A stretch of 64,000 bases of DNA from an uncultured Carboxylicivirga sp. (GTDB taxonomy: Bacteria > Bacteroidota > Bacteroidia > Bacteroidales > Marinilabiliaceae). The stretch is taken from positions 744,001-808,000 of the forward strand of contig CANNEA010000003.1 in the NCBI GenBank assembly GCA_947503525.1, in the 5' to 3' direction. Of this stretch, positions 17,888 to 26,108 are shown piece by piece (positions within the stretch are counted from its first letter, which is position 1; the number at the start of each line of letters is the position of its first letter). The notes under the pieces were generated by a model. It was not told the origin of the DNA, ran no database searches, and was given only the letters and a program-made list of their open reading frames with translations. A program made the position numbers and the translations under genes.

Positions 17888-18988
17888 ATGAGAATTTATA
17901 TATTGTTTCTACTGCTTACAACTTTGTTTTGTGGCTGTACAAGTTCACCAACTAAAATTAGTGAAAAGCAAAAGTTGATAAATACATTAAAAGCTGTGAA
18001 AGGAAAAGGTATTCTTTTCGGGCATCAGGATACATATGCGTATGGATTTACATGGAACGACATTGAAGGTCAATCTGATGTAAAGCGTGTCACGGGTGAT
18101 TATCCTGCCGTTTTTGGATGGGAGTTGGGTGGCATTGAGAAAGGAGTTAAGGCCAACTTAGATACCGTATCATTTAGCAATATTAGAAAGTATGCAATTA
18201 AAGCATTTAAGCAAGGTGGAATTAATACTTTTAGCTGGCATCCGTTTTCTGTAATTGATCGTGTCGATTCATGGAACACTGAAAAACCTGTGGTTGCACA
18301 CATAAATCCGGGAGGATTATATCATGAAGCCTTTAAGAAAGACCTCGATGCTTTAGCTCAATTCTTAAATAGCGTGGTAACGCCCGAAGGTGTAAAAGTG
18401 CCATTTATATTCCGTCCCTGGCATGAAATGGACGGAAGTTGGTTTTGGTGGGGATCTGCAAGCTGCACGCCTGAAGAACTTAAAGAATTATTCAGATTTA
18501 GCATTAAATACTTAAGAGAAGAAAAAGGTGTTGACCAAATGCTAGTAGCATACTCACCAGACAGGAATTTTTATACTCTGGAGGAATATCTAAGTTGGTA
18601 TCCGGGAGATGAGTACATAGACGTTATTGGAATGGATAATTATTACGATTTGTATACTGATGGTTTAGTAAACGAAGCCATTGATAAACTTCACATCATT
18701 ATTGACTACGCCAATGAGAAAGGTAAGCTAGCAGCTTTTACCGAAACCGGTTACGAAAATATTCCTGATTCAACTTGGTTTATGAGCAAACTTGGTGTTG
18801 TTCTTAGTGATAGCATTGTGGCATCAAACATTAGTTATGCACTGGTTTGGCGTAACGATCCACTTAAGCATTTTTTCTTTCCTTATCCGGGACATCCATC
18901 AGCTAAATATGCAAAAGAATTATTGGATAAGGAAGAGATGTGGTTGTTAAATGACTTGGTCAAATTTGAAAACAAAGTAGATAATTAA
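17888..18988 (+). CDS. GH26 beta-mannanase, lipoprotein
   Basis: A 366-residue lipoprotein (signal peptide ending LFCGC, probable Cys17). GH26 motifs: GILFGHQDTYAYG, FGWELGGIE, FSWHPFS, then FRPWHEMDGSWFWWG with acid/base E180, and FTETGYEN with nucleophile E286. DVIGMDNYYD is also typical. The domain covers nearly the whole protein; no binding module is attached. GH26 enzymes cut beta-1,4-mannan, in Bacteroidota often to mannobiose, the substrate for the 2-epimerase encoded at 29942. The gene is 18 bases after the esterase, consistent with an operon. A 927-base non-coding gap follows before susC. Confidence 0.92.
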   Translation: MRIYILFLLLTTLFCGCTSSPTKISEKQKLINTLKAVKGKGILFGHQDTYAYGFTWNDIEGQSDVKRVTGDYPAVFGWELGGIEKGVKANLDTVSFSNIRKYAIKAFKQGGINTFSWHPFSVIDRVDSWNTEKPVVAHINPGGLYHEAFKKDLDALAQFLNSVVTPEGVKVPFIFRPWHEMDGSWFWWGSASCTPEELKELFRFSIKYLREEKGVDQMLVAYSPDRNFYTLEEYLSWYPGDEYIDVIGMDNYYDLYTDGLVNEAIDKLHIIIDYANEKGKLAAFTETGYENIPDSTWFMSKLGVVLSDSIVASNISYALVWRNDPLKHFFFPYPGHPSAKYAKELLDKEEMWLLNDLVKFENKVDN

Positions 18989-19915
18989 ATAAAAGTTCAT
19001 GATTTCAACTATAAAAATAAGATTCATTTCGTAAGGATATAATAAAACCACATACTTAAGGACTTTATATTCATACAGATGTTTACTTTAATGATAATTT
19101 AACTCTTGAAAAAGAAGTTTTGGTTAAAAAGGCCACCAAAGAGTTTAGTAGTGTGTTTATTAACATTTCAGCTAACAGGTTAAGTTGAAATACGACATTT
19201 AACTATTCTGCTTCATAAAGATTTAATAATGTTTCAATTCCATTTGAAATAGCATTGCCTAATTGTGGTGAAGCCATAATATAGGAGCTCCCAATAAGTA
19301 TTGCTTTCGAGTCCAAGTGGTTATACAAGGGAGCGCTATTTCAAATACTAAGGTCTCACAGATATTCGCTCGATTTCATTAGTATGTCAGAAGACTTAAT
19401 GAGAGAACTTATTCTTTTAATAATGCCATGAAGTTTACATCAAGGGAGCTAATTGTATCCAAAAGTCGCAAATCAATAGTTAACATGAAGAACACAAGCA
19501 TTAAAAACATTGAGAATTAAAAGTACCTATAGCTAGCATCAATACTTAATTGATAATAAAGGAAATGAAAGCTATTTAATTTTGTAATCTAACGCCTTAA
19601 AAAAGCTTTATATCGGTATGAAAATTTATCTGAATTAGAACTAAATGATAATTAATTAATTCAATTTTCAGAAAAAAGAGAAAACTAAAGGCTCTAAAGT
19701 CCTAATATAGTGCTTATTCAACATTTGTTAACTATCGATACATAAAACGTTAACAAATTATCACAAGTGTTAAATCTACACTTACTACATTTACTATACT
19801 TAGTAGTGTTAGAAAACTCATTTATGTAATGAAGTTTCTAAATATTAAACCTAAAACTTAATCTAACAGTGTGCAACAATATTACTGAACGTAATTATTA
19901 ATTAAAACCAATTTT
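18989..19915. other. Long gap with apparent gene remnants and the susC leader
   Basis: No intact gene fits. Two short stop-bounded frames look protein-like without a proper start: a plus-strand frame at about 19067-19185 containing TDVYFNDNLTLEKEVLVKKA, and a minus-strand frame ending at about 19207 containing ILIGSSYIMASPQLGNAISN. Both suggest decayed genes, but I cannot name the families. The last 200 bases hold inverted repeats listed separately. Otherwise AT-rich sequence. Confidence 0.4.
19724..19807. promoter_or_regulatory. Cluster of inverted repeats upstream of susC
   Basis: A perfect 10-bp inverted repeat, ATTTGTTAAC (19724-19733) and GTTAACAAAT (19750-19759), has a 16-base spacer. 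It is followed by AAGTGT (19766-19771) / ACACTT (19779-19784), and by ACTAC (19785-19789) / GTAGT (19803-19807). The set ends 109 bases before the susC start. The first pair could be the binding site of the HTCS output domain; the others may fold in the leader. No direct proof. Confidence 0.45.
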
Positions 19916-22900
19916 ATGAATATGAATCTGCGATTTCTAAGTGTTTTCGTAATGCTGGTATTCACCCATATAATGTGGGGGCAGAGCAGAACGATTACAG
20001 GAACGGTAACGGATGATGCAAATAGTCCATTACCAGGCGTATCAATTTTAATTCAAGGTACAACACAAGGTACCATATCTGATTTAAATGGTAATTATAC
20101 CGTCACTGTCCCGGAAGGTAATGTGATTTTGCACTTCACTTTCATCGGCTTTGCCGATCAAAAGATTGATGTAGCAAATCTGACTACGATTAATATTCAA
20201 ATGTTACCCGATACGGAGGGCTTGGATGAAGTAGTTGTAGTTGGTTATGGAACAATGAAAAAGAGTGACCTCTCAGGTGCCTCAGTCTCGGTTAAAGCTG
20301 AAAATTTGAAAACAGCAGGTGTAGCTAATCTTGATATGGCTTTACAAGGACGAGCAGCTGGTGTAACTGTTGTTTCAACATCTGGTCAACCGGGTGGAGC
20401 AACAAGTGTACGTGTTAGAGGTCAGAGTACTGTTAATGCTGGTGCAGAACCCCTTTATGTAATTGACGGTGTACCAATGACAGGAACTGCTCCAAATTCT
20501 CACGACTTAGGATTGGGCGTACTTGGAAACGCACCATCAACTAGTGTTTCTCCTCTCTCCCGTATTAATCCAAACGATATAGTTTCGATGGAGATATTAA
20601 AAGATGCATCTGCAACGGCCATTTATGGTTCACAAGGTGCAGCAGGAGTTATCCTTATTACAACAAAAAGAGGTAAAAAAGGTGATGCGAAATTTGAGTA
20701 TGATGGATCTTATGGCGTACAAAACCAAAATACTCAACTTGAACTTATGAATCTACGCGAGTTTGCAGAATATAGCAATTCCGTGTCTTCAGAAACAAAT
20801 GGAAGAGATTCACGGGTAGAGTTTCTTGATCCTTCAATATTGGGTCATGGTACCGATTGGCAAGAATCCATTTTTCAACTGGCACCTGTTCAAAACCACC
20901 AGATAGGCATTTCAGGCGGAGGAGATAAAATGAATTATTATGTCTCAGGTGGTTACATGGATCAGGAAGGTACCTTACTTGGAACTGAATTCAAGCGATT
21001 CTCTTTTAGAACCAACATGGATACTCAATTAAAAAGTTGGTTGAAAATGGGTGTAAATATTGATTATTCTCAAACAGATGAGCGTATTGGTTTGGCAGAT
21101 TCTGAAGAAGGTATTATTAGAATTGCTGCCGGCACAACACCTGATATGCCAATTTATAATTTGGATGGAACTTATGCCAGTGTCTTCAGAGAAGGCTCAG
21201 CCAGTAGACCTAATGCGATTGGTGCAGCTTTAAACGATGAGAACAGATTAAAACGTCATGCATTTGGATCAACAGTTTTCTTTGATGCAACAATAACCGA
21301 AGGTCTGGTACTTCATTCAGAAGGAAATTATCGATTAAATACAACTAAGGCCTCAGTATTTAGGCCTACCATAACTTATGGTAATTGGGAGAGAGCGGTT
21401 AACTCAATGAGCTCTCGAATAAATCAATATAATTTCTGGCAGATCAAAAACTATTTAACTTATTCAAAACAAATAGATAAACACAATGGTAGTGTGATGA
21501 TTGGTCAGGAAGTATGGGAAAATAGCTGGGAAAACCAAAGTGTATTTAATACAAATTTACCAAGTAACGACATTCAGAATCCTGCACTCGGTGATGGTGA
21601 GCCACAAATTGGTTATGGATTTGGAAGCGCATCAATGTCTTCAATATTTGGAAGGTTAACCTATAATTATGATGATCGTTACATGTTGACTTATACCTAT
21701 CGTCGTGATGGTTCATCTAATTTTGGACCGGAAAACAGATGGGCCGGTTTCCATTCATTTGCAGCTTCTTGGCGTTTTAGTAACGAAACCTTTATGGAAT
21801 GGATGAAACCAGTTGTAACAAACGGTAAATTACGTGTTGGTTGGGGACAAGTTGGTAACCAAAGTATTGGTGGATATAAATGGGGTTCGGGAATTTCCAA
21901 AATGGATACTGGCCTTGGCGCCGGTTATCGCCAATCAAATATTGCCAATCCATACATTCAATGGGAAAAGCAAGAACAGCTTAACATAGGTTTAGACTTA
22001 AGATTATGGAGCATTGCAGATCTTGTAGTTGAGGTATATGACAAGAATTCTAATGACATGTTAATGCCGCTTCAATTACCATCCTACATGGGAACACGTG
22101 GTAATGCTTCCAGTGCCCTTGCAGCACCTTGGGGGAACTACGGAGAAATTAATAATAGAGGGTTAGAAATTTCATTAACCACCCACAACTTTAAGGGAAA
22201 ATTTGTTTGGGATACTGATTTCCAAATATCATTTAACAGAAACAAATTAGTGGCACTGGATGGTACACCAGCAGCTCATATTGAAGGTTACGGACAGTGG
22301 CAAGATGTTGTTTCTCTTACTGAAGTAGGTCAGCCTTTATTTGGTTTTTACGGATATGTCACAGATGGAATCTATCAGAATTTAGATGATTTAGAAAACA
22401 GCCCTAGACCAGCTAAATATCCAGCGGATGGTGAACCATTTGATTTTGCCGGGACTACTTATGTTGGAGACCTAAAATACAAAGATATTAGTGGACCGGA
22501 TGGAAAACCAGATGGTATCATTGATTCACATGACCGCACAACGATAGGTTCTCCAATGCCAGATTTTACTTTTGGTTTTAATAATACATTCTCATATAAA
22601 GGTTTCGATTTAAGTATCTTTATAAATGGTTCATATGGTAATGATGTTATGAATTATACAGCTATTAATTTATCTAATATGCAGAGTATATTTTCTAATC
22701 AATTAGCATTGGTAACACAAAGAGCAAGATTAGAGCCTATTAATGGTGACTACACAGGTGATTGGTGGACAGATGTAACAAATGTACAGGTTGCTAATCC
22801 TTCAACTAATATTCCAAGAGCGGTTGCAAGTAACCCAAATGATAATGATAGAATTTCGGATAGATATATCGAAGACGGATCATTTATTCGCATTAAGAAC

Positions 22901-23128
22901 ATTACTCTTGCTTACAACTTCCCTTCAAGATTAACCGAAAAAATAAAACTGTCGAAGGCTAAGATATACACCAGTATCGAAAACCTTTACACCTTCACAA
23001 ACTATACCGGATTCGATCCTGAGATTGGAGCAAGTACTCAAAGTGCTAATGGTAACGTATTTGGATTGGATAATGGACGTTACCCATCACCGCAAGTCTT
23101 TACTGTAGGATTAAATATTTCATTTTAA
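19916..23128 (+). CDS. susC: SusC/RagA-family TonB-linked outer membrane transporter
   Basis: A 1070-residue TonB-dependent transporter. After a signal peptide (ending HIMWGQ) comes the carboxypeptidase-D-regulatory-like domain (SRTITGTVTDDANSPLPGVS, about 24-100), a TonB box region (LDEVVVVGYGTMKKSDLSG), the plug (AGVTVVSTSGQPGGATSVRV, EILKDASATAIYGSQGAAGV) and a long barrel ending in a phenylalanine-containing strand (VFTVGLNISF). It imports oligosaccharides with the SusD partner encoded 11 bases downstream. Position between GH26 genes makes manno-oligosaccharides the likely cargo. The symbol denotes the family, not starch specificity. Confidence 0.96.
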   Translation: MNMNLRFLSVFVMLVFTHIMWGQSRTITGTVTDDANSPLPGVSILIQGTTQGTISDLNGNYTVTVPEGNVILHFTFIGFADQKIDVANLTTINIQMLPDTEGLDEVVVVGYGTMKKSDLSGASVSVKAENLKTAGVANLDMALQGRAAGVTVVSTSGQPGGATSVRVRGQSTVNAGAEPLYVIDGVPMTGTAPNSHDLGLGVLGNAPSTSVSPLSRINPNDIVSMEILKDASATAIYGSQGAAGVILITTKRGKKGDAKFEYDGSYGVQNQNTQLELMNLREFAEYSNSVSSETNGRDSRVEFLDPSILGHGTDWQESIFQLAPVQNHQIGISGGGDKMNYYVSGGYMDQEGTLLGTEFKRFSFRTNMDTQLKSWLKMGVNIDYSQTDERIGLADSEEGIIRIAAGTTPDMPIYNLDGTYASVFREGSASRPNAIGAALNDENRLKRHAFGSTVFFDATITEGLVLHSEGNYRLNTTKASVFRPTITYGNWERAVNSMSSRINQYNFWQIKNYLTYSKQIDKHNGSVMIGQEVWENSWENQSVFNTNLPSNDIQNPALGDGEPQIGYGFGSASMSSIFGRLTYNYDDRYMLTYTYRRDGSSNFGPENRWAGFHSFAASWRFSNETFMEWMKPVVTNGKLRVGWGQVGNQSIGGYKWGSGISKMDTGLGAGYRQSNIANPYIQWEKQEQLNIGLDLRLWSIADLVVEVYDKNSNDMLMPLQLPSYMGTRGNASSALAAPWGNYGEINNRGLEISLTTHNFKGKFVWDTDFQISFNRNKLVALDGTPAAHIEGYGQWQDVVSLTEVGQPLFGFYGYVTDGIYQNLDDLENSPRPAKYPADGEPFDFAGTTYVGDLKYKDISGPDGKPDGIIDSHDRTTIGSPMPDFTFGFNNTFSYKGFDLSIFINGSYGNDVMNYTAINLSNMQSIFSNQLALVTQRARLEPINGDYTGDWWTDVTNVQVANPSTNIPRAVASNPNDNDRISDRYIEDGSFIRIKNITLAYNFPSRLTEKIKLSKAKIYTSIENLYTFTNYTGFDPEIGASTQSANGNVFGLDNGRYPSPQVFTVGLNISF

Positions 23129-23139
23129 TAAGTATTGTC

Positions 23140-24834
23140 ATGAAGATAAATAATATAAAATTTTTGTTGGTTACCATCCTAATAATGGGGGGTACGATGT
23201 CGTGTGAAGACTTTTTGCACCGTCCGGCTGAGGATACTTATACCATTGATAGTTTCTATCAAAACGATGAACAGGTCTATCAGTCCGTAAATTCAATTTA
23301 CAACTCACCTTGGTTCGATTTTCAACGTGGTTTTATTCAAATTGGAGATGTGTTGGCAGGTAATTATGTGATTTCGGTGGAAGATGCTTATACCAACTTC
23401 AACTTAAATAGTTCAGATGCTGAGCTGGCTAATGTTTCAGCTTCTTTATGGTCAGTAAATGCCTATTGTAATGGAGTAATCCAAAATGTAGATGCTAAAT
23501 CAGGACCAAGTGTCACACAGGAAGCTAAAAACACTGTAAAAGGTGAAGCAATGGTCTGGAAGGCAATGGCATACTTTTATTTAGTACGTTGTTTCGGTGC
23601 GGTACCAATTATTCATGATAATGCATCAATAATTGCAAGCAACACTTCAGCTCAACTAAAGCGAAATAAAATAGAAGATGTTTACAAATACATTACTATA
23701 ATTTTGACTGAAGCTATTGAATTGTTGCCAACTAAAAATGCAAGCGGTAGACTGGATAAGTATAGTGCTTATGGCTTATTATCTAAAGTATATTTAACCA
23801 GGTCTGGTTATGGCATGAGCGGAACTCGTAATGAAGATGATTTGGCTAACGCAGCTAAATATGCCAAAATGGTTATTGATGAAAGTGGTAAAGTTTTGAA
23901 TCCGGAATATGGAGATTTATTCCAGCTTATTGGGAACTATGATGAGGAAGGTTTAATAACCTGGCAATGGACTGTTGGTACTCAATGGACCAGTCAAAAT
24001 GCAATGCAATCTGACCTAACAATGTCTAATTTTTCAGATGCTGTGAACTCCTGGGGTAACTGGAGGTATTGCACCATAGATTTACAATCAGAATTCGGTG
24101 AGAGCGCTGCCAGTTTAACCAGAAATTATCACGACAAACGACGCAAAGCTACAATGATGATGATGGGTGACCATTATGACCATTGGTGGGTAGAATTTGG
24201 TGGTTTTGACTATAACTGGGACAACTCTACAGAAGGTAAATACGAAGGTAAGTTAGCTTTTGTTAGTTCAACGGGTTCCGGTTGCGCTAAGCACATTGTA
24301 GGGCGTAATGCAGATTCTCAGGCACAAGGATATGGTAACTTAAATACCATGCATACACCCATGAACACACACCTTTTACGATTGGCTGATGTTTATTTAA
24401 TTTATGCCGAAGCTGTTCTGGGAAATTCATCAAGTACAACAGATGCATCGGCATTGAGGGCCTTAAATTCAGTTCGTAGAAGAGCATTAGGAAGTAGTTA
24501 TGAAGATGTAACAAGCTTTAACTTTGCTGATATTGATAGAGAAAGGCGTTTAGAATTAGCTATGGAAGGTGACAGATGGTATGATCTTGTAAGACTCCAT
24601 TATTATAAACCGGAAGAAGCTAAAGCTATAATAGAAGATCAGGAAAGAGGTGGTTGGAATGGGCTTGATGCCTTTTACACCAACAACGATGCTTCCGGTT
24701 TAGAGATAAATACACATAAGGTAAGTGTAACAGATGCTGATTTTACACTTCCATTCCCTGAAGTCGACCTTTCATTAAATCCTGGTTTAATGGATGATCC
24801 TGTAGACTTTGACTTTGGTTCTATTGGTTATTAA
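23140..24834 (+). CDS. susD: SusD/RagB-family surface glycan-binding lipoprotein
   Basis: A 564-residue lipoprotein with Cys22 in GGTMSCEDF. Typical SusD features: early DTYTIDSFYQNDEQVYQSVN, the TPR-like helices (KGEAMVWKAMAYFYLVRCFG), LSKVYLTRSGYG, LRLADVYLIYAEA, and the C-terminal DRERRLELAMEGDRWYDLVR. It caps the SusC barrel and captures oligosaccharide at the surface. An acidic residue right after the lipidated Cys fits surface export in this phylum. The gene is 11 bases after susC and 21 bases before the first glycan-binding protein, so they form one operon. Confidence 0.96.
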   Translation: MKINNIKFLLVTILIMGGTMSCEDFLHRPAEDTYTIDSFYQNDEQVYQSVNSIYNSPWFDFQRGFIQIGDVLAGNYVISVEDAYTNFNLNSSDAELANVSASLWSVNAYCNGVIQNVDAKSGPSVTQEAKNTVKGEAMVWKAMAYFYLVRCFGAVPIIHDNASIIASNTSAQLKRNKIEDVYKYITIILTEAIELLPTKNASGRLDKYSAYGLLSKVYLTRSGYGMSGTRNEDDLANAAKYAKMVIDESGKVLNPEYGDLFQLIGNYDEEGLITWQWTVGTQWTSQNAMQSDLTMSNFSDAVNSWGNWRYCTIDLQSEFGESAASLTRNYHDKRRKATMMMMGDHYDHWWVEFGGFDYNWDNSTEGKYEGKLAFVSSTGSGCAKHIVGRNADSQAQGYGNLNTMHTPMNTHLLRLADVYLIYAEAVLGNSSSTTDASALRALNSVRRRALGSSYEDVTSFNFADIDRERRLELAMEGDRWYDLVRLHYYKPEEAKAIIEDQERGGWNGLDAFYTNNDASGLEINTHKVSVTDADFTLPFPEVDLSLNPGLMDDPVDFDFGSIGY

Positions 24835-24855
24835 TCACAAAAAAGATTCATAGTT

Positions 24856-26088
24856 ATGAAAACAAAATATATAAAAATAGTATCAAAAGCATTCTTACTT
24901 ATGTTTTTGACAGTAGGATTACTGTTCCAATCATGTGAGGAATATCCGAATGCCTATAAAATAACTGAAGGTGTTCCTAGTGTGAATTATATTCGTTTAA
25001 CTGATCCTGATAAATCAGATTCTTTGATCGTTAGCGCATCTTTAAACATGACCATTGCATTAATGGGAGATAATCTGACAAGTATTACTGAGATGTGGTT
25101 TAATGATAAACAGGCGTATCTGAATAGCAGTTTTATGACCTCAAGTACGGTTATTGTTACTGTCCCAAATGAAATACCAATAACCGTAACAGATAAGATT
25201 TATATGGTGGCTGGGAATGATACCGTTACCTATGATTTTAATGTTGTAGTACCTCCACCGGCACCTCGCGGTATGTTATGCGAGTTTGTAGCAGCTGGTG
25301 ATCAGGCCGTCATTAAGGGTAATTATTTTATCGATGACCCAAATGTTCCATTAGAAGTGATATTCCCAGGCGATATTGCAGCCGAGGTTATTAGTGTTAG
25401 TGATGATTATGAGGAAATAGTAGTTGTGGTTCCTGAAGGAACAGGATCTGGCCCTGTCACTGTTAAGAATATTTACGGTTCATCGATGTCTTCATTTTAC
25501 TTCCGCGATGATAGAAATTATATTCTGGATTGGGATGTTTTGGACGCTGCTGGTGGATGGCGATCTGGAGTTATTGCAAACTCAAACCCTGCAGGCGTTA
25601 GCGGTAATTATGTTCGATTTGATGGTGATATGCCTGGTGATGGCACATGGAATGAAGATGCCTTTAGCTTTAACCTTTGGAATTCATCCAATGGAAGACC
25701 TGATATACCATTTTACGATGGTGATCTGAATGAAGCAGTTCTTAAGTTTGAAGTGTATGTCGTTGAAGATTGGAAATCAGCTGCATTGCAAATGATTTTT
25801 ACGCCGTATAGCGTGAGTGGAACCAATAGTTATATTGCCGATAATACAGTTCCACGTGGTTTATGGATGCCATGGGCTTCAACAGGAAGCTATATGACAG
25901 AAGGATGGACAACAGTTTCTATTCCAATGTCCGAATTTCATTATACGAATAGTGGTGGCGATGCCGGAAGAACTGTTGAAACAAATGACTTAGGAGGTTT
26001 AACTTTTTTCGTTTGGAGTGGTGGAGTTGATGGTGAGGATTGTAGAGTGCACATGTGTATTGATAACATCCGTATTGTACCTATGTAA
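24856..26088 (+). CDS. Surface glycan-binding protein (IPT/TIG-type lipoprotein)
   Basis: A 410-residue lipoprotein with Cys27 in LLFQSCEEYPN. Residues about 35-135 and 138-220 resemble Ig-like TIG domains (SLNMTIALMGDNLTSITEMW; VIKGNYFIDDPNVPLEVIFPG). The C-terminal half (about 225-410) is a beta-sandwich rich in Trp and Gly (NYILDWDVLDAAGGWRSG, RGLWMPWASTGSY), with the ending CRVHMCIDNIRIVPM, as in SGBP-B binding domains. It should hold polysaccharide at the cell surface alongside SusD. No catalytic motif is present. Position directly after susD is the standard place for such proteins. Confidence 0.85.
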   Translation: MKTKYIKIVSKAFLLMFLTVGLLFQSCEEYPNAYKITEGVPSVNYIRLTDPDKSDSLIVSASLNMTIALMGDNLTSITEMWFNDKQAYLNSSFMTSSTVIVTVPNEIPITVTDKIYMVAGNDTVTYDFNVVVPPPAPRGMLCEFVAAGDQAVIKGNYFIDDPNVPLEVIFPGDIAAEVISVSDDYEEIVVVVPEGTGSGPVTVKNIYGSSMSSFYFRDDRNYILDWDVLDAAGGWRSGVIANSNPAGVSGNYVRFDGDMPGDGTWNEDAFSFNLWNSSNGRPDIPFYDGDLNEAVLKFEVYVVEDWKSAALQMIFTPYSVSGTNSYIADNTVPRGLWMPWASTGSYMTEGWTTVSIPMSEFHYTNSGGDAGRTVETNDLGGLTFFVWSGGVDGEDCRVHMCIDNIRIVPM

Positions 26089-26108
26089 TAATTTATAAAG
26101 GAATTAAC

